A program made the position numbers and the translations under genes. The notes below the pieces were generated by a model that saw only the letters and a program-made list of their open reading frames with translations, was not told the origin of the DNA and ran no database searches. From Fremontodendron californicum (Eukaryota; Streptophyta; Magnoliopsida; Malvales; Malvaceae), in NCBI GenBank assembly GCA_030761205.1, contig JAULJL010000024.1:14559122-14623121 (forward strand): a DNA stretch of 64,000 nucleotides. Direction: 5' to 3'. Shown piece after piece: positions 47,151 to 60,337 of the stretch; position 1 is the first letter of the stretch; each line of letters opens with the position of its first letter.

Positions 47151-49635
47151 ATCATATTAGGATTTCTGATGCATGTAGTTCTATACACTTTGATGATGAA
47201 AGCACTTGTCTCATGTTGACATCTACATGAAATAAATAAATTTTGAATTTAAATGTTTTGTGTTCATTATATTTTAGCACTCATTTGAATATGCAAAAAA
47301 AAAAAAAATGAAGCTTTAAGAAAATTTGTGGTAAATAATAATAAGGGGTTTTCATGTGAAGGAATGAACAGTCTCGAGAATATTGATGATCATTGTTAGA
47401 AATGACCCAATACCTTCCCTCTCTCTTTTGGGCTTTCCTATGCTTAAACCCTTTGAACCGAGATCACTTGAAAAACCTAATGCTTCAAGGAATATGAATA
47501 ATTAAACTTCATAAACCATTGTCATTGCAGAATAATCAAAAATGTAGATCTTAGTCTAGGCTATGAACAAAGGAACAGACATTTTGAAAAAATTTCGAAC
47601 TCCTTGAAATTCAAACAAATAAGACATTCTTTCAAGAATTAGATCATGGTAATTCGATGTGTATCAAAGTTGTGCTAAAACCATTCACATCTTTTTCGAT
47701 GGCCATAAAACATCAATTGCCCAAATATCACTTCATGATTGACACCCCGGGGCACAATGACCAAACCAGATTATCCCATGTCCTAGAGAAAACCTATTTT
47801 TGGGTAATATTTTCCTTGGTACTTCAAACAAACCCAAGATTGAAACTCAGCATTTTCATTATAAATCTAGGCTTGCGATGTTCCTTGTAATGATAAAAAT
47901 TCCCAAAGTTTATCAAATTGGGGCATCATATGTAGAAATGATGGATACATGGTGAATAAGGATGAAACCAATGCATGAACCATTGGGGCATGCGATGAGA
48001 AAAATAGAGAAAGAAAAAAGAAGAAAAAAATTTGTGATATCATGCATATGAGAATTCGGATGATTTCAAGTGCAAAATAAAATTCTGATTATCTATTTCC
48101 CCTAGGGATTGCTTTTCAGTGAGAATATTTGTGCTTGATATGAGAAATGGCCATCTTTCATATCACTTTCACAAAAAGAAATTAGCCATAGTTACCCTTT
48201 TTGAGCCGAAAGAATTCTTTTCTTCTTTGAACCCTAATCACGGATCACCCTCTACATTGGGAGGCATATGCGAGGAAAGATCACTAAGAAATTAGTCCTA
48301 ACTCAAAGATAGATACAAAGCAAATCGAGCTCCCAAATAAATACAGGCTCACTCTGTCGAAATAAAGGTGCAAGAGAAAAAGGGAAAAGAAGAAAATGTG
48401 AAAAAGTATGGCAAATGAAAGCCAAAAACAAAGAAGGAAAGGAGCAAAAGTCAAAAAAGGAAACAAAAGTCCAAAAGGGATAAATGCTTCAAAAGGGAAT
48501 CCTCCTCAAGAAATGATCCTTGATCTGATTACCCTCAAACACATATTTTGGGCCCATTTATCCTTTCTTTCTGAACCCCGAACCATGGCCTATATTACGG
48601 TCTTTAAAAGTCCATTTTGATCAAGCATGAATATTTAACTTGAAGGGTTTTTCCTCAGATTTTATCCCATCCCATCTCATCGAATTATCATTTCACTATG
48701 GAAGAATTTAGAATTCTCAAGTGCATGGAAAACACCAAAAAAAAAATAAAGAAAGAAAAAATGGAAAGAATAGGACTCTAGGGCAAAAACCCAAAAATAG
48801 TTGTTCTAGAGTAAAATGAGAGTTTTTGATGCCATCTGTGTCAGTACCGATTACACAACAAAAGAAGTGGTCATTGAGAAACATCTAGGAATTCCTGACC
48901 TCCTAAACTGTCAACGCTCATTTGGAGGATTGATTTCAAAAACTGAAACTTTTTTTCTCCAAGATTAAACTTTCTAGTTTAAACATCCCGGCCAATCTTG
49001 ACGCTTGTCAAAATGCCTTGATATGGAAACTAAAAGAATGTTGAATTTGTTTGGTTCTCAATGAGTTCATGATTTATAAAATCTTTTCCATTTGTGAGCC
49101 TAGAAAGGACATAAATTTTTATTGTGAAGTTTTCTTCGATCAACCAAAATCTTGTTATACCAAACCTTTCCAATTCAAATTGAAAATATTCAGATTGACA
49201 CTTAGGGAAATTTCTAACAGTGATCGCCAGTCTTCAAAATATTCGTACATCACACACTGTGGGGTTAATATTTTTGGCTCAGAAGTTTTCATTAAATGAG
49301 CAAAATTGTTTTTCAAAAAGGGAAAATAAAAATATTTTTGAAATACCCATTTTTGATGTTGACATGAGATAAGGGTTTTTCTAACCCAAAGGTGTGGAAC
49401 TACTAGGGTTAACCTTGACTTCCTAATATGAGTAGAAGAAATAAAACTCGACAAGCAGACTTCTGTCAATAAAAGTTTGAAAACTGTTAGGGTAAACAGA
49501 ATAGCCAAAGATTGAAAAATGAATTGAAGATATACTCTGATTTGAAGAGGAAAAATGAATTGGAAAGGCTAAGCCAAAGTCTAGAAAAATGATCGGGGGC
49601 ATCACTCATAAGCACTCATCTCTTTATCGAGCTTT
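47151..49635 (+). other. OgreC noncoding region where pol is missing
   Basis: Collinear, inverted, with OgreB 23271-25780. It contains several AT-rich short frames without any polymerase, RNase H or integrase motif. Confidence 0.65.
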
Positions 49636-50435
49636 GCATTTGCACAGCATCAAGAAGCATTTGCATCAACCCAAGACATTTGAATTTTCACCGTGAAGCA
49701 TTTGCATCTTATTCAATATCTGTATCTGCATCAAGATGCATTTGCATCAATCTAAGCCATTTGCATGAACACCATAAAGCATCTTCATCTTAGTCAACAT
49801 CTGTATTTGCAGCAAGAAGCATTTGTATGCAGACCATAAAGCATCTGCATCTTAGTCAACATTTGCACTTGCACCAAGAAGCATTTGCATTAATCCAAGT
49901 CATTCGCATTTGCATCATGAAGCATTTGCATCTTAGTCAACATTTGCATCTGCACCAAGAAGCATTTGCATTAGTCCAAGTCATTCGCATTTGCATCATG
50001 AAGCATTTGCATCTTAGTCAACATTTGCATCTTTACCAAGCATCATTTGCATTAATCCAAGTTATTCGCATTTGCATCATGAAGCATTTACGTCTTAGTC
50101 AACATCTGTATCTATACCAAGAAGCATTTGCAATAATCCAAGTCATTCGCATTTGCTTCTTGAAGCATTTGCATCTTAGTCAACATCTGCATTTGTACCA
50201 AGAAGCATTTGCATTAATCCAAGTCATTCGCATTTGCCTCTTAGTCAACATCTGTATTTGCACCAATAAGCATTTGCATTAATCCAAGTCATTCGCATTT
50301 GCATCTTATTCAACATCTGCATCTGCATCAAGAAACATTTGCATCAGTCTAAGCCATTTGCATTTGCACCATAAAGCATCTGCATTTTATCCAACATCTG
50401 CATCATGAAGCTTTTGCATCCTCTCTCAAAAGCTT
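49636..50435. repeat. OgreC tail minisatellite 1 (gaagcatttgcatc)
   Basis: About nine units of roughly 75-85 bp built from 'aagcatttgcat', 'cttagtcaacat', 'ctgcatttgcacc' and 'aatccaagtcattcgcat'. A 151-codon frame (49827-50282) is repeat translation. It is related to OgreB's array at 22040-23270. Confidence 0.88.
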
Positions 50436-50449
50436 TCGGGTATAATTTT

Positions 50450-51365
50450 CAACACGTTTTAAGAAAATGGACAAGCCTTTGGTGATGATAGCCGAAGCTT
50501 CTGGAGGAGATACCCAGAATTTTATAGTTTTAAAAAATGAGCAAGCCTTTGGTAGTGATAGCCGAAGCTTCTGGAGGAGATATCCATAATTTTACAAATT
50601 TTAAAAGTGAGCAAGCATTTGATGGTGATAGTTGAAGCTTTTGGAGGAGATATCCATAATTTTACAAATTTTAAAACAGTGAACAAGTCTTCGGTGGTGA
50701 CAGCTGAAGCTTCTGGTGGGGATATCCAAAATTTTACAAATTTTAAATAGTGAGCAAGTCTTCGGTGGTGATAGTTGAAGCTACTGGAGGAGATATCCAG
50801 AATTTTACAATTTTTAAACAGTAAACAAGTTTTTGGTGGTGACAGCTGAAGCCTCTAGTGGAGATATCTTGGGATTTACAGTTTTAAAAGTAAAGAAGTC
50901 TTCGGTGGTGATAGCTGAAGCTTCTAGAGGAGATATCCAGAATTTTACAATTTTTAAACAGTAAACAAGTCTTTGGTAGTGACTGCTGATGCCTCTGGTG
51001 GAGATATCCAGGGATTTACAATTTTAAAAGTAAACAAGTCTTTGGTGGTGATAACTGAAGCTTCTAGAGGAGATATCCAAAATTTTACAAATTTTAGAAG
51101 TGAAAAAGTCTTCGATGGTGATAGCTGAAACTTCTGGAGGAGATATCCAGAATTTTACAAATTTTAAAACTTGAGCAAGTCTTTGGTGGTCATAGCCGAA
51201 GCTTGTGGAGGAGATATCTAGAATTTTATAAATTTTAAACAGTGAGCAAGTCTTTGGTAGTGATAGCTGAAGCCTCTGGTGGAGATATCCAGAGTTTTAC
51301 AGTTTTAAAAATGAGCAAGTGTTTGGTGGTGATAGCTAAATATTCTAGAGGAGATACCCAGAATT
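50450..51365. repeat. OgreC tail minisatellite 2 (~60-70 bp)
   Basis: About fourteen units with 'gagcaagtctt.ggtggtga', 'tagctgaagcttctgg', 'aggagatatccagaatttta' and 'caaattttaaa'. It occupies the same place as OgreB's unrelated array at 20880-22020. Confidence 0.88.
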
Positions 51366-51667
51366 TTAAATACAGCTGAGCACAAGATAGGATAAGACAC
51401 CGAAACTACCGTCGAGGTATTTTCTTCTCTTGCAAATTGAACTCATTTCCTTAAGACGGGTCGAGCCTTGATTAGTCAAGGAATTCAATTTAAGGACAAA
51501 ATCTTCTATTTACAGCTTTTAATCATAAAAAAAATGAAAAAAAAGAGATGAAAAAATGAAAGTTACCTTCTCTTTCCTTCACAGGTGATTTCACTAACCG
51601 GACAAAATTAGCATTTGTTTATCTTTGCCTGATTCCTGATTCTCAGCAACAGCCAAAGAGGTGCAGC
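51366..51667 (+). other. OgreC conserved 3' block and polypurine tract
   Basis: Contains the block with 'gacgggtcgagccttgatta' shared with OgreA and OgreB, then AGCCAAAGAGGTGCAGC directly before the 3' LTR. The tract has one T interrupting the G-run seen in the other two elements. Confidence 0.7.
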
Positions 51668-54600
51668 TGTAGACACCTAATTTTGTCCGGACCCCTAAAT
51701 CAGGTAATTTTCTTCCTGATGATGTTTTAGAATGCAAAAAAGTCTCTTCTCATCCTGCAGGTGGTACTCCAAGACTTAGTTTAAGAAAGCAAGCATGAAA
51801 TGTCAACCTTCAAAAAGTCAACCACTAAAAAGTCAACCCTCATTCAAAATCAAGATCCAAGGTTTAATTGAACAATGGTGAAAGAATTTTGATAATCTGA
51901 TGTCTACAACGAAAGATATGGAGTCCGGAAGATGAGGTTATGGAGATTCAGTGGAAAGGAAACCTTAATTCTATAAATTTGGGAAAAAGTGCTTAAACGA
52001 TCAAATTGGTCAAAATTGGAGGTTCTGAATGAAAGATAATCAATGACTATAGGTATTGGAGAGGCCATTTCGAAGCAAAACCAAAAGAAGGGTCAATTTG
52101 AAAGAAAATCGAAAATTAGGGTTTTTGGTGAATTTTGGCGATATTGGAGAAAATTGCAGAAATGATCCAATTCGGTAAAATTAAAGCCCCTAATTGATGA
52201 AGAGTGGGTAAACGAAGATAGGCCAAGGCTTAGTTTGAAGTAATTCCGAGAAAAGAGCCGATTGGAGAAAAAATAGAAAAACGAGGAAATTCCCGATATT
52301 GGAAAAAGGAAAAATCAAATTGGAGGGGAATTTGATCATAAAAATTGGGCATTTTCGGACCAACTCCAATTCAACATATAACAAAGGCATAGAAAAAGAA
52401 AATTTGGAAATCAGACTTGTTTTGAGTAAAATCCAGGCTTCGGAGGTTAAAGGGCAAATTTGAAAAATTCGAGAAAAAATAGTAAATGAGCTCGGAAAAT
52501 TACCAAAATTTCCAAATCTCAATATTATTTCATTTGGAAGAGATCGGCAAAGAAAAATTCAAAATCGGAGCTCGTTTGCAAAATGGCAAAATTCGGGCCC
52601 ACTAAGTTGAAATTCCAGAAGATAAATCCGAGAAAAATAGCAAATGAGCTCAGAAAATTATGAAAACTTCCATATCTTAATTTTAAATTATTTGGAAGAT
52701 ATTGACAAAGAAAAATCCAGAATCGGAGCTCGTTTGAGAAATGGCAAATTTCGAGCCCACTAAGCTGAAATTCCAGAAGATAAAAATAGCAAATGAGCTC
52801 AGAAAATTATGAAACTTCCAGATCTCAATTTTATATTATTTGGAAGAGATTGGTGAAGAAGAATCTGGAATTGGAGCTTGTTCAAAAAATGGCAAAAGTT
52901 CGGGTGCACTAAGGGCAATTTTGGAAGATAAACCTCGGAAAAATAGCAAATGAACTCGAAAATTTATGAAAACTACTAGAATTCAATTTTATATTATTTA
53001 GGAAGTATTGGAAAAAGAAAATTCGGATTTGGAGTCCGTTTGCTATTTAATCAAGTTTGGAAGGCTAAAGTGTAATTTTACTAAAGAAACTAAAGAGGGC
53101 TTTTTTTTTCAATTTAAAAAATGTAGAGAGGGATGGAATTTGAAGGGCTATTCGGCCAAGCCTAATAAGAGAATGAATTAAGCTGATTTTTTTAATCCAA
53201 AGGCCAAAATTGGATAGTAAGGTGGTTATTTTGTGATCAAGCATTTGTAATTTTGCCACATGGTCAAATGAATGAAGAGGAATGATGTCAACATTATGGT
53301 TACATATTTAGAACAGCTGTATTAGTTAGAAGCTGATCACTTAATCTAAGGGTGATAATTTCACATTTTTAGCATATTTGATTAGTGGCCTTTGGATCAA
53401 CTTAGCTAGGAAAAAAATGAAAACATCCTTACACATTAAGAGACCATTCGGCTACTACAAGGGGGAGGTCAGATTTTGTGCAAGGGTAGTAGCTATTCTT
53501 GAGAAAAAAGAAAGGGGAAAAAGAAAAGAGAAAGAAAAAAGAAGGGATTTTCTTACTACTCTTTGATTTGGAAAGCTAAAGCAAGGTAGCTATTTTCTTT
53601 CATGCTCTCCTCCATGCTTTGTTCATATGATTTTGTTATTTTCATTTTATTTTCTTTCAGGAAATAAAACTGTTTTTCAATACAAGTTCCAAAAGGTTCT
53701 ACCTTTTGTTTTCATCAAAAAATATTAAAATGATTTTTTTACTACATTTTTAAGCCATAGCCGAATGGTGTCCTTGAGTATGATGATCTTAAGTTTGATT
53801 TTATTCCTATGATTGGTTGTGGTAGGATAGCTTGGTTGTGGTAGGATAGTTTGGTTATGGTAGGATAGCTTGGTTGTGGTAGGATAGCTTTGCATTATTT
53901 GCCATGCCATATGTCTGTGTTATTGCCATGCCATACTCTTACAATTTCAGCTTTAATATTCGGCCATGCGTAAATCTTGTCTTGAATGTTTGCATTTTCA
54001 TCATGATTATTTGGTTGTCATGCTTCTATTCATATTTTGCACATTTGCCATACCTTGTGTTTGTGTTATTGTCATGCCATATTGTATGTCATTTTAGGTT
54101 TTCATGCTTTCATTTCTTGCACATTTCCATTCGGCTAGGTCATCTTGTATGTCATATTAGGCTAGGTCATTGTATTTCATGCCATGCATATTTCCTATGC
54201 CATATTAGATTTTAGGTCATTTTGTTTTCTATGTCATATTAGGCTAGGTCATTGTGCTTCATGTCATGTATATTTTCTGTCATATTAGATTTTAGGTCAT
54301 TTCATTTCTCATGTCATACTAGGCATTAGGTCATCCTATTGCCATACACATTTTGCATAATATTTAGGCATTAGGTCATGCATTTAACTTGCTGTTTGTT
54401 GATGCATTTCATATCATTCCACTTGATTTTTGACTTAAGCCAATCAATGGCTCAAAGCCAAGCTCTCATGAGCATGCTTGTGGAAAACTAAGAAGTCGTC
54501 AAGTTGGATTTTCTACCTTTGTGATTTTTTTCATTAGGAAATCCTTGTCCAAATTTTTTATAAATTTTTACTACTGTTTGTAGGTCCCTAGAGAAGTCTC

Positions 54601-56411
54601 CAACATTTTTATTTTGATTTTTGAGTGATTTTATCAAAGGTTTAAAAATGATTTTTGGCTAAATAGTTTTTCACCCAGTGTTTTGACTTTCGTGATTTTT
54701 CTGGTAGGTCATCCTTAGTCTAAAAATTAATCCAATTTTTTCCTATTGAGTTCGATATGTTCTGAGTCTCCCATAATTGTTTCAAATTTTTTTGAAAATT
54801 TTAAAATAGGTAAACAAATCACGTTTTAAACTGGTCAGTAAAGTCAGATTTGATTTCAAAGGAAAAATAATTTTCTGTTTTGGATAAGGCATTAAGAGAG
54901 GGCTGATTTAGAATCTTAGCTACTGTCCTAGAATCTTAGCTACTGTCCTAGGTTGATTTCTAAGTCATTTTAATCCTAAAAAATTATTTTATAAAGCTCG
55001 GGTCAAGGGTGGTCAAGTCCGGGTTTTCAAAGTTAGGAAAATAGAGCTTTTTAAAACGTGGTTTCAGCCTTAATGCCATTTTCATCCAAAATTTTCAAAT
55101 TGTTTTCAAACCAATCACAAAGTATTTTTGATTTAGAAAATCTAATTTGAGTATTTTCCTAAGGTAGTCGGATATCTTTTTAGATATACGGATTTCCTTA
55201 TTCAAAGGAAAAAATACACTTTCATGCATTGCATTTTTCATGTTCATGCATATTATACATTATATGATTTTTGGCTATGAATATTTCTATGACTATGATA
55301 TTGTTTTGATTTATATTCATGGTGTTATATTGTTTGTTATATGGTTGTGAATATTCTATGTTATCCTAAGCTTTTTGCTTAGCCATTTATTTTTGTCACA
55401 TCATTTAGGATTTATTATGTTCATGCATTTTTTTTCATACATATTTCATTATAATATTATTTCATGTTTCATATCATTTCATGTTTTTAATTATATTTCT
55501 ATTTCATTTAGAATATACTATGTCACTTAGATTATATTATGTCATTTAAATTATGTCATGTCACTTAGATCTTATTATATCATTTAGATTATATTATGTC
55601 ACTTAAAATATGCTATGTCATTTAGATTATATTATGTCTTTTAGAATATACTATATCATTTAGATTTTTGGCTATGTCATCTTTACCTTGTTATACATAT
55701 TCATATTCGTCTTTTTAAAAATGTTTTAAAAAAGGATAATGATTTTAAATAAAATAAAGTTATTCCCGAGTTAAAATAATTCATGAGTTCTCCTCCGGGT
55801 TGCCGGGGAGGATATCATCAATTATCATTAATAACGGAATATCTTTTTCTTAAAATGAGAATGACCCGGAAAATTTTCCAAATAAATAAAAATTTCTATA
55901 TTTTGCCACGTTTGTCAGGGAATATAGGAAAATATTGAATTAATAAATTTTGGATCATTTTCAATTAAAAATGAAATTATTTTTCTTAAAATTGGGAATT
56001 AATTTGAAATGCCAAACTTAAAACTAACTTTTTTACCAAGACCTGAGATAACACACGATTAATAAGGTACCGTTTTATACAAGCGTTGTGGGGGTGCTAA
56101 TCCTTCCCCGTACGTAAACGACTCCCGAACTCGCTTCTTTGATTTCTCTAGTTTAAAAACACAAACTTGAAATTAGTTTTAAAAATGTTTTAATTAATTT
56201 TAAAATGTTTTACAAAATCGGTTTTAATAGGTGGCAGATCACACCTAGCCAAAAAAGATTGGTGAGGACTCCATGTTTTTTTTCGAGGTTGTTTTCATAC
56301 CCTTATTTTATTTCAAGAGAAATTAAGTCGTCTTTTTCTCTATTTCCCCCAATGTCACGCTTAACGAGTAAAAGTCTTGCGATGAGACTTGTTACTTTTT
56401 AGGTTGCGACA
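51668..56411 (+). mobile_element. OgreC 3' LTR
   Basis: 4,744 bp, TGTAGACACC...GGTTGCGACA, followed by ggcat. It carries the ~160-bp repeats (52480-53040), the 19-bp array (53815-53892), short 'catttagattatattatgtc' repeats (55500-55680) and the conserved stem-loop candidate (56088-56113). Confidence 0.9.
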
Positions 56412-56416
56412 GGCAT

Positions 56417-57105
56417 ATAATCTCTTTTTTGACGAATCCGCATACCATTGACTTTGTCACATTGGCATAAGAGGCTATTTCTACCCACTTTGTGAAGTAG
56501 TCTATGGCCACTAGGATAAAACGGTGTCTGGTCGAAGCTTTCAAGGTAATGGGCCCTATCATATCCATTCCCCACATTGAAAATGGCCATAGAGCTGTCA
56601 TGACATGCAGCGGCGATGGCAGCACATGAATCTTGTCAGCATATATTTGGCATTTATGGCATTTTTGGGAATAATTGATGCAATCCCCTTCCATGGTTAG
56701 CCAATAGTATCCGGTCCTCATAATCTGCTTAGCTAGCATGTGGCCATTCGCGTGGGTGCCACATATCCCATCGTGGACCTCTTCGAGGATTCTCTGAGCT
56801 TGCGTAGAAACAACACACCTCAACAGTACCTGGTCTTTCCCTTTCTTATAAAGGATTTCACCATCCAAGACAAAACCCAATTCCATTCTTCTTAAGGTTC
56901 TCTTATCATTTTTCGTTGCTTGTTCAGGGTACTTTTGACTCTTGATGTATTGCAAGATGTCGTAATACCAAAGGTGACCATCTGGTTCTTCTTCAATACT
57001 CAAGTAGTGGGCAGGAGATTCATATATGCTCATCTTGATTGTCATAACTTCGGCCCCTTCATTCACTTTAAACATTGATGATAAAGTGGCTAAAGCATCT
57101 GCCAT
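56417..57105 (-). pseudogene. OgreA integrase, N-terminal half
   Basis: Contains the HHCC zinc-binding region ('EVHDGICGTHANGH' ... 'CHKCQIYADK'), the start of the catalytic core with the first Asp ('WGMDMIGPI') and 'ILVAIDYFTKWVEI'. It is broken at 56416/56417 by OgreC. The other two catalytic residues lie 18.6 kb away at 37162-37850. Upstream residues (about 56880-57105) belong to the linker after RNase H. Confidence 0.9.
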
Positions 57106-57117
57106 TCGATTCTCTTC

Positions 57118-57445
57118 TTAGGGCAAGTAATTGAAAACCACTTCTTCAAACTCCTCAAACAAGCTCAGTATAAACGCTCGATATCGGACTAGCTTTGCAT
57201 CCCGGGTTTCCCACTCTCTGCGCAGTTGGTATATTACCAGGACTGAATCTCCGAAGACCTCTAGTGTTTTGATCTTTCTTTCTATGGCAACACGAAGACC
57301 CATAGTACATGCTTCATACTCAGCGGTATTGTTTGTACAATCAAAATCCAATCTGGCAGTGAAAGGATAATAATCTTCCTCAGGGATATGAGCACTACTC
57401 TGATTCCATGCCCCATGGCATTTAAAGCGCCATCGAAATACATTT
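57118..57445 (-). pseudogene. OgreA second RNase H (Tat-type)
   Basis: Reads 'MYFDGALNAMGHGI', then 'PFTARLDFDCTNNTAEYEAC' and 'VFGDSVLVIYQL'. Asp (YFDG), Glu (AEYEA) and Asp (GDS) match the active-site pattern. A frameshift near 57390 separates the first motif from the rest. A second RNase H between the first one and integrase is a known mark of the Tat/Ogre lineage. Confidence 0.8.
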
Positions 57446-57977
57446 TCTAGGTTTTCTTCTCAAAGGGAGCCCCTTCTTCTTGCGAAACAAACATTAAGTC
57501 TTCGTCAAGGAAATCAAAGTCTAGAGGCTTGTAATTCTCTACTGTTCGACTTGCTAGGAATTCGGCTACTGCGCTACCCTTTATAGCCTTTTGGCTCATA
57601 TACACAATATCATATTTGAAAAGCAACACTTGCCATCGCACCGTTCTTCCTGACAACGAAAGCGTCTCGAATACATATTTGAGGGAATCTAGTTTTGCAA
57701 TCAGCCATGTCGTGTGATACAACATGTACTGCCTAAGCCTTTGGGCAGTCTAGGCCAAGGCATAACAAAGCCTTTCTACCAGTGAATACTTCAACTCGTA
57801 CTCAGTGAACTTCTTGCTGAGATAGTAGATGGCTTGTTCTTTCTTTCCATTTTCATCATGTTGCCCCAACACACATCCCATGGACTTCTCAAATATCGAT
57901 AAATACAATATCAACGGCTTCCCTGGGATCGGCAGCAAGTATCGGTGGGTTCGACAGATAATGCTTAACTTTATCAA
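57446..57977 (-). pseudogene. OgreA first RNase H
   Basis: 'LYLSIFEKSMGCVLGQHDEN', 'AIYYLSKKFTEYELKYSLVE', then 'SLSGRTVRWQVLLFKYDIVY' and 'QKAIKGSAVAEFLA'. The two recorded halves are one frame broken by a TAG where Trp is expected (near 57750, 'ALA*TAQRLR'). Confidence 0.85.
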
Positions 57978-58848
57978 AGGCTATCTAGCATCCTTTATCC
58001 CATTCCCCTGGATCACACTTTCAGAGTAACTTGAATATCGGGCCCCACTTATTGGTCAGTTGAGAAATGAACCGAGCGATATAATTCAGCCTACCCAAAA
58101 TAGCTTTCACTTTATCAAGATCTGAATAGATTTCACTTTATCAAGATCAAGATCAATCTCAATCTCAATCCCTTTCTGGCTAACAACGAAGCTCAGTAGC
58201 TTTCCCGAAGTGACTCCTACACTTTGCCAGGTTGAGTTTAAGTTAAAATTTTCTCAACCTTTCAAAGAGCTTTTTAAGACTCGCAATGTGTTCATCCTCT
58301 CCTTGCGACTTTGCGATCATATCATCGACATAAACTTCGATCCCTTTGTGCATCATGTCATGAAACAAAGTTACCAAGGCTCTTTGATATGTTACCCCAG
58401 CGTTTTTCAACCTGAAAGGCATCACCTTGTAGCAAAAGGTTCCCCACATCATCATGAATATGGTTTTCTCCATATCCTCCGGTGCCATCTTGATATGATT
58501 ATACCTTGAGAATCTGTCCATGAAGGAAAACATGGAATTCTTCACGGTATTATCGACTAGAGTATCAATGTGACGCAAGAGGAAATTATCCTTCGGGCTC
58601 ACCCTGTTCAGGTCCCGATAATCGACAAACATCCGTACTTTGCTGTCTTTCTTCAGAACTGGGACAATGTTTGCTACCCACTTCGGGTATTTTGCCACTT
58701 CCAAGAATCCAACATCGAATTGCTTGTTCACTTCCTCTTTCACTTTTAATAGCATTTCGGGCCTCATTCTTCTCAGTTTCTGTTGAATTGGCTTGCAATC
58801 TGGTTTCAGAGGGAGTTTGTGAACCACAATGTCAAGGTCCAACCCGAG
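57978..58848 (-). pseudogene. OgreA reverse transcriptase, partial
   Basis: Gypsy-type reverse transcriptase: 'VLKKDSKVRMFVDYRDLNRV', 'SFMDRFSRYNHIKMA', 'FCYKVMPFRLKNAGVTYQRA' and the catalytic box 'YVDDM' (about 58310). Arg replaces the usual Gly in 'FMDxF'. The C-terminal part (57978-58242) is interrupted by stops and a short duplication of 'tttcactttatcaagatc' near 58108-58150. The N-terminal end is cut at 58848 by LOG element copy 2, and the open frame running on to 59088 is an accidental fusion with LTR sequence. Confidence 0.87.
58844..58848. repeat. Presumed target duplication of LOG element copy 2, left (ccgag)
   Basis: The five bases before the LTR start tgatag. The partner copy would lie beyond 64000 and cannot be seen. 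Confidence 0.5.
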
Positions 58849-60337
58849 TGATAGAGACTCAATTAAGAGTTGTAAACCCAAGTGCAGGTTATGTTCAAGT
58901 AATAAATTCTCGGGTGTCCGAGGTCGAACCACAGGGAAGCGTATTAGTAAGTATAAGTTTATAAATATATAAGAAAAAGAAAGTAAACAAGATATTAGGG
59001 AATCAACAACAAAACAAGATAAACAAGATATTAGAGAACAAAATAAACAAAATAACATAAAAGAAATTAAACAAGATATAAAAAACAATAAGAAAAGATG
59101 TTGAGGTTAGAGAATCCACTCTTGGTGTTATGCTAAGATTAATCTTGTTTTATTACACAATTGAAATCCACACATAAAGGAGGTTCCAATCGGAAGGTTT
59201 AGCAATTCAGTCCAAATTGTCCAACGTCCATAGCATATGATATTATGTTAATTTGGTATCCTCAAAACTCATAAAAAGAGTCCAAGCATTCCTTATGCCA
59301 AGGTATATGTCTACAACAAATCAAGGTTATGAAACCAAGCATTTACTGTGCCATTTTCCTTGTCAATAATGAATCAAGATCCCTACTTTGTAAGTATGAT
59401 TTTAAAACAAAAGAAAATATTATCTATACTAGTGTTTATAAATGATGATTCATTTTAGCTCATGTTTAAGAGACTAACCTTAGCATTTACCAAAAGCTTC
59501 ACCTCATCACCTCAACAATATGATTAGCAACACATACTAGATATGAATAAAATGAAAAGAAATGTAAGAAGCATAAGTAAATAAAAAAAGAAAACTAGAG
59601 AAAGGAAAGAAGAAGAAAACTTAGCGAATTTTATTACAATGGCTAATATCCTACCAATCTGCCTTTAATGCTCATCCAAGGCCCTCTATTTATACACATT
59701 TTGGAGAGCTAAATGACAAGAGACAAGCTTTATAAATTTCAAAGGTAGGTATAATATCCTACAATTTTCGTCATATTGTATGACAATTCTGATCAGCCAG
59801 CTTGATGGTCGATTTTTTCAATGTTGGAGGCTCGATCTGATCCAATGGTCTTCTAGAAAAATATACCCCTATCAGTTACAGATCCATAGCCGTTGGAATC
59901 AGATCATTTCCTCATGTGGATCGGAAGATATGGTCAAAATACCAAAACAGGTCAGCACAGACGTCATTGCACATCAGCCAACTTGATGGTCGATTTCGCT
60001 AGGGAAAACGACTCCGTTTCAAGAAGTGTAAAACATGAAAAAGATAGATATGCCTCTTAACTATGCACTGTACAAATTTCAGCCTTAATGCTTCAGTGAA
60101 ACTCCAGATATAGCTGATATGGTAAAAGGTGTCGGAACTGGAACTGAATTGGATTTGCCCTTAATTCTTGATTTAACCTAGTAATCTGAAATCACTCAAA
60201 GAAACTCGTGAAAAACACTAAATTACATAAAAATATAAAATATCATAAACACAATTAGACTAAGCAATAATAACTCGTATTTGACACAAAACAATAATAA
60301 AACATAACTAAGAACTATATAATTATACGAGTTATCA
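58849..60337 (-). mobile_element. LOG element copy 2, 3' LTR
   Basis: tgatag...gttatca, 1,489 bp, TATA box at 59686-59694 (minus). It is closer to the internal LTR at 8985 than to copy 1's outer LTRs, sharing 'tagatatgaataaaatg'. Confidence 0.9.

Larger units (their letters stand above)
37856..56411 (+). mobile_element. OgreC: complete non-autonomous Ogre/Tat retrotransposon
   Basis: Plus-strand element: 5' LTR 37856-43956 (enlarged by a solo LTR), binding site 43960-43977, leader, decayed gag 45685-47150, noncoding middle, two minisatellites, polypurine tract and 3' LTR 51668-56411. No pol domain is readable. The host is the OgreA integrase gene. Confidence 0.9.

Noticed and set aside
49827..50282. 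151-codon frame with HLHLSQHLHLHQEAFALIQ-like repeats
   Set aside because: Repeat translation of the OgreC minisatellite; no independent gene signal.
58870..60300. Possible host promoter or gene remnants in the copy 2 LTR
   Set aside because: All of it aligns with the other LTR copies; only the TATA box stands out.
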